Assembly: GCF_009754915.1 (NCBI RefSeq)
Contig: NZ_WPIK01000008.1
Span: forward strand, 124,001-188,000
Direction: 5' to 3'
DNA from: Mucilaginibacter arboris
Lineage (GTDB): Bacteria; Bacteroidota; Bacteroidia; Sphingobacteriales; Sphingobacteriaceae
DNA length: 64,000 nt
Shown: positions 25,524 through 33,523 of the stretch, one piece after another
Position numbering within the stretch: position 1 is the first letter of the stretch
Layout: every line of letters begins with the position of its first letter
Notes under the pieces: model-generated
Told to the model about the DNA's origin: nothing
Database searches by the model: none
What the model saw: the letters and a program-made list of their open reading frames with translations, nothing else
Translations under genes and position numbers: made by a program

Positions 25524-26633
25524 ATGAAGAAATTAATGGTTCCTGCACTTTTTGCTGTTGCGGCTTTAACTTCCTGCAAGGATAAAAATACGTTTAAAAT
25601 TGAAGGCAAAATTGAGCATCCGGCACAACAAAAAGTGTATTTGCTGGAGGCAGATTCTACCAATGTGCGTGTAATTGATTCTACCCAGTTAAGCGAACAA
25701 AACGAGTTTGTATTTAAAAAATCTGCTCCTTTTGCTAACTTGTACAAGATTAAAAACGGCGACCAGGAGTTCGATTTGATTGCCGAAAACGGGAACGGCA
25801 TCAGCTTTAAAACCGATTTGGCCGATCCTGCTCATAATTATACAACCAGTGGTTCAGAAGATTCTGAAAAAATCAGAGAGTACAATAGGATCAGCAATAT
25901 TTATAGTGCTAAAAACAGCAAGCTGGCTAACGAATACCAGGAAGCAGCGGCGGCAAAAGGCGCAAACCAGGATTCTGTTTTAAAAAAATACCTGCCACAG
26001 TTTGAACAGAACATGGCTTCTTTATCAAACGAAATCTTAAAATTTGTTAATGAAAATAAAAATTCGCTTGCCAGTTTTTATGCTGCTATGTCGCTCGATC
26101 AGATGAAATACGAAAAAGAACTGGTTGCCTACGCGGATGAGCTAAAGGGGAAATTTCCGGGAAATCAGGCGGTAATGCAGTTTGAAAAACACATGGAACT
26201 GGTAAAACCTGTTTCGGTTGGACATCAGGCACCAGATTTTTCTATTCCTGGCATCGACGGAAAACCCGTTAAATTAGCTGATTACAAAGGAAAATATGTA
26301 ATGCTTGATTTCTGGGCTTCCTGGTGCGCACCATGCCGCAAAGAAAACCCGAACGTGGTAAAGTTGTACCAGCAATATCATCCAAAAGGATTAAATATTG
26401 TGGGTATTTCTTTGGATGAAGACAAAAATGCCTGGCAAAAAGCCGTCAACGACGATCATTTAACCTGGACACATGGCGGTGAATTAAAAAATTTTAACGG
26501 GCCAACAGTAGCCAGCTATCAGGTGCAGGCCATTCCGTCTAACTTTATTTTAGATCCTTCCGGCAAAATTATTGCTAAAAATATTACCGGAAATGATCTG
26601 GCTGTTTTTTTTGCAAAAATTTTTGGCAGGTAA
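25524..26633 (+). CDS. TlpA-like thioredoxin lipoprotein with DUF4369 domain
   Basis: The 369-residue protein has a lipobox (AALTSC) at residues 11-17, marking it as a periplasm-facing lipoprotein. Residues 20-120 form the DUF4369 beta domain, followed by a helical linker. The C-terminal thioredoxin fold carries FWASWCAPCRKENP near residue 261. It likely reduces disulfides of periplasmic proteins, possibly cytochrome c apoproteins. The closing TAA is part of a core repeat (26632-26642), and a one-mismatch copy lies at 25911-25921. Confidence 0.9.
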   Translation: MKKLMVPALFAVAALTSCKDKNTFKIEGKIEHPAQQKVYLLEADSTNVRVIDSTQLSEQNEFVFKKSAPFANLYKIKNGDQEFDLIAENGNGISFKTDLADPAHNYTTSGSEDSEKIREYNRISNIYSAKNSKLANEYQEAAAAKGANQDSVLKKYLPQFEQNMASLSNEILKFVNENKNSLASFYAAMSLDQMKYEKELVAYADELKGKFPGNQAVMQFEKHMELVKPVSVGHQAPDFSIPGIDGKPVKLADYKGKYVMLDFWASWCAPCRKENPNVVKLYQQYHPKGLNIVGISLDEDKNAWQKAVNDDHLTWTHGGELKNFNGPTVASYQVQAIPSNFILDPSGKIIAKNITGNDLAVFFAKIFGR

Positions 26634-26642
26634 AAGAAGCAT
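26632..26642 (+). repeat. Dispersed core repeat overlapping a stop codon
   Basis: Exact AAAAGAAGCAT whose first two As complete the TAA of the preceding gene. AAAAATTTTTGGCAGGT precedes it. Confidence 0.95.
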
Positions 26643-26716
26643 TCTTCATAATTACTTAATAGAAATTTAACACCAGGATCCTTTTTTAGCCGCTACATTT
26701 ACATAAAATTAAGAAA

Positions 26717-27406
26717 ATGAGTAATTCCAAACAAAAGATCCTGATTGTTGACGATGAACCGGATATTTTGGAGCTGATTGAATACAACCTGAACAAAGAA
26801 GGTTACCAGGTTTTTGTAGCGCATAACGGACAGGAAGCCGTAGTAGAAGCAAAAAAAGTATTGCCCGACCTGATTATTTTAGATGTAATGATGCCAAAAA
26901 TGGACGGCATTGAAGCTTGCCGCATTATGCGCACTATGCCGGAGTTTAAAACAACTTTTATGGTGTTTTTAACAGCAAGGAGCGAAGAATACTCAGAAAT
27001 TGCAGGTTTTAATGTTGGTGCCGATGATTACATTGCCAAACCTATTAAGCCGCGTGCTTTGGTTAGCCGTATCAATGCTATTTTAAGAAGGAACCAGCCT
27101 TCGGATGAAACACCAGACAATAAACTGGAAATTGGCGATTTGGTAATTGACCGGGAAGCATTTATGGTTTTTCAGGGCGGAGAAAAAGTAGTACTCGCCA
27201 AAAAAGAATTCGAACTGCTTTATTTGCTTGCTTCAAAACCTGGTAAAGTTTATACACGCGAATCTATTTTAAAAAATATTTGGGAAGATTCTGTTGTGGT
27301 AACCAATCGGACTATTGATGTACACATCAGGAAAATACGGGAAAAACTTGGCGAAAAATATGTTTCTACAGTAAAAGGAGTAGGTTACAAATTTGAGTTG
27401 CTGTAA
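26717..27406 (+). CDS. OmpR/PhoB-family response regulator, without adjacent kinase
   Basis: The 229-residue protein has a receiver domain: acidic pair DDEPD at 11-15, phospho-acceptor Asp in LIILDVMMPKMDG near residue 55, and Lys in YIAKPIKPRAL near 106. A C-terminal winged helix follows (VLAKKEFELLYLLASKPGKV, RTIDVHIRKIREKLG, VKGVGYKF). It binds DNA as a phosphorylated dimer. No histidine kinase lies beside it in this window, which is slightly unusual for the PhoB type. A weak -7 (TACATTTA) lies about 20 bases upstream. Confidence 0.92.
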   Translation: MSNSKQKILIVDDEPDILELIEYNLNKEGYQVFVAHNGQEAVVEAKKVLPDLIILDVMMPKMDGIEACRIMRTMPEFKTTFMVFLTARSEEYSEIAGFNVGADDYIAKPIKPRALVSRINAILRRNQPSDETPDNKLEIGDLVIDREAFMVFQGGEKVVLAKKEFELLYLLASKPGKVYTRESILKNIWEDSVVVTNRTIDVHIRKIREKLGEKYVSTVKGVGYKFELL

Positions 27407-27436
27407 AACGCCGTAAATCTGCGATATTTGCCGCAG

Positions 27437-28156
27437 ATGAAAATTCCTAAATTTCAGGACCTGGTCCTGTTTGAAAATGATGATGTAATTGTTGTAAACA
27501 AGCCACCTTTTTTAAGCTCGTTGGATGAAAGGGAAGGAGGCGATATCAATTTGCTCCGTTTAGCAAAAAATTACTGGGCAGATGCACAAATTTGCCACAG
27601 GTTAGATAAAGAAACTTCAGGCGCATTAATAATCGCCAAAAACCCCGAAGCCTACCGCTCTGTTTCTATGCAGTTTGAAAAAAGGCAGGTAAAAAAAGTA
27701 TATCACGCCATAATTGATGGAACGCACGTTTTTGAAAACCTATTGATTGATTTACCAATCTTAAATGTAGGAAAAGGCAATGTTACCATTAGCAGGCAGG
27801 AAGGCAAACGCGCCGAAACCTGGTTTAATTCCCTTCGTTATTTTAAACATTATACATTGGTAGAATGCCGGCCGGTAACAGGGCGAATGCACCAGATCCG
27901 CATCCATTTAGCAACACAACGGGCTTCGATTGCTGGTGATGAAATGTATAAAGGAAAACCTGTATTTCTATCAGAACTAAAAAGAAATTACCGGTTAAGC
28001 AAGGAGCAGGAGGAACTGCCAATTATGAAACGTTTTGCCTTGCATGCCTTCGAAATCAGCTTTAAAATTAATCCTGAAGAAGAAATTACAGTACAAGCCC
28101 CTTATCCTAAAGATTTTGAAACATTGCTAAAACTGCTGGAAAAGTTTGACCAGTAA
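27437..28156 (+). CDS. RluA-family 23S rRNA/tRNA pseudouridine synthase
   Basis: I chose ATG 27437 (MKIPKFQDLVLFENDD); an upstream TTG at 27428 is in frame but unlikely. The roughly 239-residue enzyme converts specific uridines to pseudouridine. Catalytic motif II, ICHRLDKETSGALIIAK, with the nucleophilic Asp lies near residue 55. The motif III region RPVTGRMHQIRIHLA follows at about 155. There is no S4 domain. It is close behind the response regulator, though with no functional link evident. Confidence 0.9.
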   Translation: MKIPKFQDLVLFENDDVIVVNKPPFLSSLDEREGGDINLLRLAKNYWADAQICHRLDKETSGALIIAKNPEAYRSVSMQFEKRQVKKVYHAIIDGTHVFENLLIDLPILNVGKGNVTISRQEGKRAETWFNSLRYFKHYTLVECRPVTGRMHQIRIHLATQRASIAGDEMYKGKPVFLSELKRNYRLSKEQEELPIMKRFALHAFEISFKINPEEEITVQAPYPKDFETLLKLLEKFDQ

Positions 28157-28187
28157 AATAATCCTGATTGGATGATACAAGTTTAAC

Positions 28188-28198
28188 ATACTTCTTTT
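28188..28198 (-). repeat. Dispersed core repeat (GA-T form)
   Basis: Exact ATACTTCTTTT with the extended motif ATCAGCATAAAATT, 32 bases after the pseudouridine synthase stop. Confidence 0.95.
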
Positions 28199-28400
28199 AT
28201 CAGCATAAAATTCGCATGTAACCTCTCTATTTATAATGACGTAAAGGTGACTGACCCAAAGCTTTTTCAGAAAATATAATGTATAGGTACAACGTTTAAA
28301 TGGTGTACTAAAAAAAATACATAATATATTCTATTTGTCAAATAATGTTTAGAAATGAAAACATTATTGGGCAAGTATCGTTAGTCAGAAGAAAGAATGG

Positions 28401-28408
28401 TATCTTTG
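28401..28408 (+). promoter_or_regulatory. -7 promoter element of rpoD
   Basis: TATCTTTG is an exact TAnnTTTG match. Only a weak TTA is found 17 bases upstream as a -33 candidate. The predicted leader is about 75 bases. Confidence 0.55.
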
Positions 28409-28486
28409 CAACTTTATTTTTAAAGTTTTAACCCTACCGTTAATTTTTTTAAAGCTAACATTCTGTTAAGCTAAGTTTTATAAATT

Positions 28487-29344
28487 ATGAGACAACTCAA
28501 AATATCACAGTCTATTACCAACCGCGAATCACAATCGCTGGATAAATATCTTACAGAGATCGGAAAGGTAGATCTCATCACTGCCCAGGAAGAAGTTATT
28601 CTTACCCAAAAAATAAGAGAAGGGGACCAGGCTGCTTTAGAACGTTTAACTAAAGCAAATTTACGATTTGTAGTTTCTGTAGCCAAACAATATCAAAACC
28701 AAGGGCTTACATTAGGCGATTTAATTAATGAAGGAAACCTGGGTTTAATAAAAGCAGCCAAACGTTTTGATGAAACCAAAGGCTTTAAATTTATTTCTTA
28801 TGCTGTTTGGTGGATCCGTCAATCTATTTTATCTGCTGTTGCAGAACAGTCACGTATTGTACGTTTGCCTTTAAACCAGGTTGGTTCTTTAAGCAAGATA
28901 AGGAAAGCCTATTCCCGTTTGGAACAGGAATTTGAACGTGAGCCAACACCGGCAGAATTAGCTGTTGATCTGGAAACAACAGAAGAAAGGATTGCAGATT
29001 CTTTAAACAATTCCGGCCGTCATGTTTCTATGGATGCGCCTTTTGTTCAGGGAGAAGAAAATACCTTGCTGGATGTTTTACAACATGGCGACCCTGCAAC
29101 AGATAACAGCATGATCCAGGAATCACTTTCTATGGAAGTAATGCGTTCGCTTTCCTCTTTACCAGAACGCGACAGAGAAGTAATCATTTTATTCTTTGGT
29201 TTAGGATCAGGGACACCGCAATCTTTAGAAGAAATTGGTGAGCGTTTTATGATTACCAGAGAACGCGTTCGCCAGTTAAAAGATAAAGCATTACAACGTT
29301 TAAGGCATACCTCACGTAACAACGTTTTGGAATCTTATCTGTAA
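28487..29344 (+). CDS. rpoD: Primary RNA polymerase sigma factor, Bacteroidota type
   Basis: The 285-residue sigma-70 lacks region 1.1 and the long non-conserved region, the typical form of the Bacteroidota housekeeping sigma that reads TTTG/TAnnTTTG promoters. Visible regions are 1.2 ([16 protein letters not shown]), 2.1-2.4 ([38 protein letters not shown]), region 3 ([14 protein letters not shown]), and 4.1-4.2 ([35 protein letters not shown]). Its presence agrees with the promoter elements noted elsewhere in the window. Confidence 0.96.
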   Translation: MRQLKISQSITNRESQSLDKYLTEIGKVDLITAQEEVILTQKIREGDQAALERLTKANLRFVVSVAKQYQNQGLTLGDLINEGNLGLIKAAKRFDETKGFKFISYAVWWIRQSILSAVAEQSRIVRLPLNQVGSLSKIRKAYSRLEQEFEREPTPAELAVDLETTEERIADSLNNSGRHVSMDAPFVQGEENTLLDVLQHGDPATDNSMIQESLSMEVMRSLSSLPERDREVIILFFGLGSGTPQSLEEIGERFMITRERVRQLKDKALQRLRHTSRNNVLESYL

Positions 29345-29356
29345 TAAATTTAACAC

Positions 29357-29367
29357 ATACTGTTTTT
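29357..29367 (-). repeat. Dispersed core repeat (AC-T form)
   Basis: Exact ATACTGTTTTT followed by ATCAGCATAAAATAAG, between rpoD and the small membrane protein. Its tail is nearly identical to that of the copy at 28188, upstream of rpoD. Confidence 0.95.
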
Positions 29368-29389
29368 ATCAGCATAAAATAAGAAGCCA

Positions 29390-29494
29390 ATGGCAGAACA
29401 GGAAAAAAAAGCAGGCTCAAAAATTGTCGGCATTGGTATTGTTTTATTAATACTTCTTGTTCTGGCACTAATTATTATATGGGTAACCAGGTAA
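29390..29494 (+). CDS. 34-residue single-pass membrane peptide
   Basis: ATG 29390 to TAA 29494 encodes MAEQEKKAGSK followed by a hydrophobic segment (IVGIGIVLLILLVLALIIIW) and VTR. The charged N-terminus plus one transmembrane helix is a credible small membrane protein. It lies 45 bases after rpoD and just before a good terminator, so it would be the last cistron of the rpoD transcript. No family is recognised. Confidence 0.6.
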   Translation: MAEQEKKAGSKIVGIGIVLLILLVLALIIIWVTR

Positions 29495-29520
29495 TCCCGG
29501 AATTTTAAAGTACAATTTCT

Positions 29521-29557
29521 AAAAATGCCCTTATCTTTTGGTAAGGGCATTTTTTAT
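29521..29557 (+). terminator. Intrinsic terminator after rpoD and the small ORF
   Basis: AAAAATGCCCTTA (29521-29533) pairs with TAAGGGCATTTTT (29542-29554), followed by more Ts. The stem is 13 bp with an eight-base loop. Confidence 0.88.
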
Positions 29558-29578
29558 AGATTAAAATTTTATGCCGAT

Positions 29579-29589
29579 AAAAGAAGCAT
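29579..29589 (+). repeat. Dispersed core repeat (GA-C form) between convergent genes
   Basis: Exact AAAAGAAGCAT preceded by AAAATTTTATGCCGAT, a full extended motif. It touches the 3' end of the convergent gene at 29589. Confidence 0.95.
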
Positions 29590-29894
29590 TACAAAGCATC
29601 TTTAACATCGTTTAAATCAATTCGGCCAGCATTTGGTTTTAAAATTTTACTTAGGTTGTAATGGAATTTGCCCTCGTAACTTTCAGCTTTAATCAAACCC
29701 TGATCGTATAAATTTTTCAGGATTTTTTCTGCTTCAGCATCGGTAATCTTTTCATCCGTATTTGCTTGTTTTAGTTTGATAACTACCTCTTCTGCAGTTG
29801 CTTCTCCTAATTGTCCTAAAGCAAAAATTACCTTTTGTTCTGCCGCGTCCTGTTCATTGTAACAGTACGGCACATGTATCGGTTCGAAGGTCAT
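29589..29894 (-). CDS. Small protein with a predicted winged-helix-like fold
   Basis: The 101-residue acidic protein has no signal or membrane segment. The central block ATAEEVVIKLKQAN followed by KILKNLYDQGLIKAESYEG and FHYNLSKIL has the helix-helix-wing spacing of a small winged-helix domain. DNA binding is therefore possible but unproven. No named family is recognised. It stands alone on the minus strand between the rpoD unit and rpe, and its upstream region holds a core repeat at 29966-29976. Confidence 0.65.
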   Translation of the reverse strand: MTFEPIHVPYCYNEQDAAEQKVIFALGQLGEATAEEVVIKLKQANTDEKITDAEAEKILKNLYDQGLIKAESYEGKFHYNLSKILKPNAGRIDLNDVKDAL

Positions 29895-29965
29895 AGATCG
29901 TTTTTTCCAATAAACCTGTTAACTGTATTATTGTTCTGCTGCAAACTCCTATATTTTACCCTGGT

Positions 29966-29976
29966 AAAAGAAGCAT
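29966..29976 (+). repeat. Dispersed core repeat (GA-C form)
   Basis: Exact AAAAGAAGCAT preceded by ATATTTTACCCTGGT, in the divergent gap upstream of rpe. Confidence 0.95.
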
Positions 29977-30055
29977 CAATACTTTTATTAAGCAAGTCGG
30001 CATCTGCAAAACTAAACCATAGCTGTAGTTTTGTACATATCTTTATATTTGAAGC

Positions 30056-30706
30056 ATGGAACATCTGATTGCGCCGTCTATTCTTTCGGCAAATTTTGGC
30101 AATTTACAACAGGATATAGAAATGCTGAACAGAAGCGAAGCCGACTGGATACATTTTGATGTGATGGATGGTGTTTTTGTTCCGAATATTTCTTTTGGTT
30201 TCCCAATTCTAAAAGCTGTTAAACCTTTAACCACAAAACCAATCGATGTTCATCTGATGATTATTAACCCGGATTCGTATATCGAGGAATTTGCAAAAGC
30301 CGGTGCTTCCAATATTACCGTTCATTACGAAGCTTGCACTCATTTAAACCGGACGATACAAGCCATAAAAAGTGCAGGTTGTACTGCTGGTGTTGCTCTA
30401 AACCCACATACACCTGTTAATTTTCTGGAAGATATTATTACAGATTTAGACCTCGTACTGATCATGTCTGTTAATCCTGGTTTTGGCGGACAAAAATTTA
30501 TCCAGAACACTTATAAAAAACTATACGATTTAAAAGAGCTTAGCAGAAACAGGAACCCAAAATTAAAAATAGAGGTTGACGGAGGCATTAGCAATGAAAA
30601 CTGTAAAGATTTATTGCAGGCAGGGGCAAACGTTCTGGTTGCAGGCAGCTCGGTTTTTGCTGCTGCTGATCCTGCCCAGGCTATCTTCCAATTAAAACAT
30701 CCTTAA
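30056..30706 (+). CDS. rpe: Ribulose-phosphate 3-epimerase
   Basis: Rpe interconverts ribulose-5-phosphate and xylulose-5-phosphate in the pentose phosphate pathway. The 216-residue TIM barrel shows IAPSILSANFGNL at the N-terminus, WIHFDVMDGVFVPNISFG near residues 32-49 (metal His and Asp), DVHLMI near 64, LIMSVNPGFGGQKFI near 137, and EVDGGISNENC near 173. A TATATTTG -7 element ends only four bases before the ATG, so its transcript may be leaderless. No TTG lies at the right distance. Confidence 0.96.
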   Translation: MEHLIAPSILSANFGNLQQDIEMLNRSEADWIHFDVMDGVFVPNISFGFPILKAVKPLTTKPIDVHLMIINPDSYIEEFAKAGASNITVHYEACTHLNRTIQAIKSAGCTAGVALNPHTPVNFLEDIITDLDLVLIMSVNPGFGGQKFIQNTYKKLYDLKELSRNRNPKLKIEVDGGISNENCKDLLQAGANVLVAGSSVFAAADPAQAIFQLKHP

Positions 30707-30860
30707 AAGAAGTAGCAAATTGCTGCTTAGGATGAAAATTATTTCTACTGTTTGTTAAAATATCCGCAAAAAACTTCTTTCACTAATTCTAAATATCTAA
30801 ATTAGCCCCGCCGGTGTTTCCTAAATCATTTCTTGTTTTCCGGCTAAATAAATTAAACAC

Positions 30861-31928
30861 ATGAAGCATAATTTTGGTGCAGGTCCGGGTATTTTACCAC
30901 ACGAGGTACTTAAACAATCCGCAGAAGCAGTTCTTGATTTAAATGGAACAGGCTTATCATTATTAGAAATTTCGCATCGGTCGCCAGAGTTCGAAGCCGT
31001 GCTGAACGAAGCCGTAAGCCTGGTTAAAGAATTACTGAACGTACCGGAAGGTTATTCCGTTCTGTTTTTACAAGGTGGCGCAAGTTTGCAATTTGCCATG
31101 GTGCCTTATAATTTGTTGCCGCAAGATAAAAAGGCAGCTTATTTAGAAACAGGTGTTTGGGCAAACAAAGCTATTAAAGAAGCTAAGTTTTTTGGAACGC
31201 CTGTAGTAGTTGCTACGGATAAAGAAAACAATTTTAAACAAATCCCTAAAAATTATGAAGTGCCTTCGGATGCGGTTTACTTTCATGTAACGTCTAACAA
31301 TACCATTTATGGTACACAGTTACATGAATTTCCAAAATCAGAAGTTCCTATGGTTTGCGATATGTCGTCAGATATTTTCAGCCGTGAAATTAATGTTGCT
31401 GACTTTGGGTTGATTTATGCCGGTGCACAAAAAAACATGGGACCGGCAGGAGCAACCCTGGTGATTGTAAAAAATGATTTGTTAGGAAAAGCCGAACGTC
31501 AAATCCCTTCTATGCTGAATTACCAAATGCATATTGATAACGGCTCGATGTACAATACGCCTCCGGTTTTTGCTATTTATGTTTCTATGCTTACTTTACG
31601 CTGGATCAAAGCAAAAGGCGGCGTTGCAGCAATTGCCAAAGCAAACGAAGCCAAAGCAAAATTGCTTTATGAAGAGATAGACCGTAACCCTTTATTTAAA
31701 GGTGTTTGCGTTCCGGAAGACCGTTCTGTAATGAATGTTTGCTTCGTAATGGAAAAACCAGAACTGGAGAAACCATTTTTAAAATTCGCCGAAGAACGTG
31801 GCCTGGTTGGTATTAAAGGCCACCGCAGTGCGGGCGGTTTCCGTGCTTCTATTTACAATGCCTTGCCAATTAGCAGCATTCAGGCTTTGGTTGAGGTGAT
31901 GCAGGAGTTTGCCGAGAAAAATAAATAA
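30861..31928 (+). CDS. serC: Phosphoserine aminotransferase
   Basis: SerC is the PLP enzyme converting 3-phosphohydroxypyruvate to phosphoserine, the second step of serine synthesis. The 355-residue product has [11 protein letters not shown] at the start, [11 protein letters not shown] near residue 36, [18 protein letters not shown] near 69, and the PLP-lysine region [14 protein letters not shown] near 183. The final [17 protein letters not shown] block is diagnostic. It is followed by serA 31 bases downstream, with a core repeat between them, so the two form a serine operon. Confidence 0.96.
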   Translation: MKHNFGAGPGILPHEVLKQSAEAVLDLNGTGLSLLEISHRSPEFEAVLNEAVSLVKELLNVPEGYSVLFLQGGASLQFAMVPYNLLPQDKKAAYLETGVWANKAIKEAKFFGTPVVVATDKENNFKQIPKNYEVPSDAVYFHVTSNNTIYGTQLHEFPKSEVPMVCDMSSDIFSREINVADFGLIYAGAQKNMGPAGATLVIVKNDLLGKAERQIPSMLNYQMHIDNGSMYNTPPVFAIYVSMLTLRWIKAKGGVAAIAKANEAKAKLLYEEIDRNPLFKGVCVPEDRSVMNVCFVMEKPELEKPFLKFAEERGLVGIKGHRSAGGFRASIYNALPISSIQALVEVMQEFAEKNK

Positions 31929-31931
31929 CAG

Positions 31932-31942
31932 ATACTTCTTTT
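31932..31942 (-). repeat. Dispersed core repeat (GA-T form) between serC and serA
   Basis: Exact ATACTTCTTTT followed by ATCAACATAAAATATT. It fills most of the 31-base gap and ends 17 bases before the serA ATG. Confidence 0.95.
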
Positions 31943-31959
31943 ATCAACATAAAATATTA

Positions 31960-32910
31960 ATGATCAGGATATTAGCAAATGACGGGATTGACCCCGCAGG
32001 AAAAGCATTGTTGGAAGCGGTTGGTTTTATTGTAGAAACCGAGCATATTCCGCAAGAACTTTTGCCGCAGCAACTAAACAACTTTGATGCAATTACGGTA
32101 AGAAGTGCTACCAAAGTACGCCAGGCTTTAATAGATGCCTGTCCAAATTTAAAATTGATTGGCCGCGGCGGCGTAGGAATGGATAATATTGATGTAGAAT
32201 ACGCACGTTCTAAAGGTGTTGCAGTAGTAAATACACCTGCATCTTCTTCGCTTTCTGTTGCCGAACTGGTTTTTGCACACCTGTTTACCGGTATCCGTTT
32301 TTTGCAAGACAGCAACCGCAAAATGCCGGCAGAAGGCAATACCAAATTTAATGAGCTAAAAAAAGCATACGCAAAAGGCATTGAACTGCGCGGCAAAACA
32401 ATTGGTATTTTAGGCTTTGGACGGATTGGCCGCGAAGTAGCAAAAGTAGCTATGGGGCTTGGAATGAAAGTTCTGGCTTACGATTTATACTCTTTTGAAC
32501 CGGAAATTGCCATTGAGCTGGGCGATGGGCAATTGGTAAAAGTAACGGTAAAAGCAGCATCCAAAGAAGAAGTGATCGCGCAAAGCGATTTCATCAGTTT
32601 GCATACGCCCTTCAGCGAAAAACCAATTTTAGGCACTGAAGAATTTGCGGCAATGAAAAAAGGTGCTGCGGTAGTAAATGCTTCACGCGGCGGAACAATT
32701 GATGAAGATGCTTTACTGGAAGCTTTAAACAGCGGAAAATTAGCTTTTGCCGGACTGGATGTTTTTGATAATGAACCAACCCCACGTCAGGACCTTTTAA
32801 CTCACCCTAAAATTTCTTTAACCCCACACATCGGCGCATCAACCAACGAAGCGCAGGAAAGAATAGGCGTGGAGCTTGCTAATTTGATTGTTCAGTTTTT
32901 TAATAAATAA
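31960..32910 (+). CDS. serA: D-3-phosphoglycerate dehydrogenase, short form
   Basis: I chose ATG 31960 (MIRILANDGIDPAG), since the frame extends upstream into serC without a sensible start. The 316-residue enzyme oxidises 3-phosphoglycerate to 3-phosphohydroxypyruvate, the first step of serine synthesis. Motifs: NVDNIDVEYA-type GRGGVGMDNIDV near 75, Rossmann GILGFGRIGREVA near 147, SLHTPFSEK near 208, ASRGGTIDEDALLEAL near 240, and HIGASTNEAQ near 290. It lacks the C-terminal ACT domain, so feedback control by serine is not expected through that route. Confidence 0.93.
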   Translation: MIRILANDGIDPAGKALLEAVGFIVETEHIPQELLPQQLNNFDAITVRSATKVRQALIDACPNLKLIGRGGVGMDNIDVEYARSKGVAVVNTPASSSLSVAELVFAHLFTGIRFLQDSNRKMPAEGNTKFNELKKAYAKGIELRGKTIGILGFGRIGREVAKVAMGLGMKVLAYDLYSFEPEIAIELGDGQLVKVTVKAASKEEVIAQSDFISLHTPFSEKPILGTEEFAAMKKGAAVVNASRGGTIDEDALLEALNSGKLAFAGLDVFDNEPTPRQDLLTHPKISLTPHIGASTNEAQERIGVELANLIVQFFNK

Positions 32911-32927
32911 ACAGCTAATAATAGCAC

Positions 32928-32965
32928 AAATGGCATCCTGAAATAATTTCAGGATGCCATTTTTT
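32928..32965. terminator. Bidirectional terminator after serA
   Basis: AAATGGCATCCTGAAA (32928-32943) pairs perfectly with TTTCAGGATGCCATTT (32947-32962) around a three-base loop, with T and A tracts on either side. It serves serA and the convergent lipoprotein gene. Confidence 0.92.
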
Positions 32966-33497
32966 ATTTTGTAATACTAAAAGTGCCGCTTACATAAATA
33001 GAATCTGTTGGAATGAAAACAGAATCATATAAATAATAGGCAAAACTTCCGCTGGTTGTATTAGCAGCAGCATTGAGCTGATTTACCTTAAATTTAGCAT
33101 TTCCGGAAGGGTTACTTGTTGTGTAAGTTACGTTATTGTAATTAACCTGCGAGGTGCTAAGAATATAGTTACCTGCATGAACGCTGTCAGCATTGAAATT
33201 AATAATGCAATCAAGTGGATTAGTTGGGCTTCCATCACTACCTGCAATACCATATTGCTGAGATAGGTTATTTCCCGAACCTGGTGTAATGTTGGTAAAA
33301 TAAACAAAGCCGGGATTTTCGTTTCTTATGGTATAAGCTTTATTTCTGATGTTTAAAACAATAACGCTACCATTTATTGCTTTAGACCGGGGAACTAAAA
33401 TCGGCATTTCTTCTGTACACGATTGCAAAAAAATACCGCATAAAAGAAGCATGGCAAGTGCAATAATTGCCCTGCGAAAGGTTAAATTTTTATTCAT
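32964..33497 (-). CDS. Lipoprotein of unknown function
   Basis: The 177-residue protein has a type II signal peptide with lipobox FLQSC at residues 23-27, so it is probably anchored in the outer or inner membrane facing the periplasm. The mature part is Asn/Ser/Thr-rich with beta-strand spacing (GSVIVLNIRNKAYTIRNE, SVFIPTDSIYVSGTFSITK) and no known motif. A core repeat (33442-33452) lies in the signal peptide, where it is read MLLLCG. The repeat is thus tolerated where sequence constraint is loose. Confidence 0.75.
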   Translation of the reverse strand: MNKNLTFRRAIIALAMLLLCGIFLQSCTEEMPILVPRSKAINGSVIVLNIRNKAYTIRNENPGFVYFTNITPGSGNNLSQQYGIAGSDGSPTNPLDCIINFNADSVHAGNYILSTSQVNYNNVTYTTSNPSGNAKFKVNQLNAAANTTSGSFAYYLYDSVFIPTDSIYVSGTFSITK

Positions 33498-33523
33498 ATA
33501 TAGTTTTTTTATACAAAAAGTAT

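Larger units (their letters stand above)
28157..28486. other. 330-base gap upstream of rpoD
   Basis: It contains an exact core repeat at 28188-28198 followed by ATCAGCATAAAATTC, and a TATCTTTG -7 element at 28401-28408, 79 bases upstream of the rpoD start. The rest is A/T-rich and no gene or stable hairpin was recognised. Confidence 0.7.
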
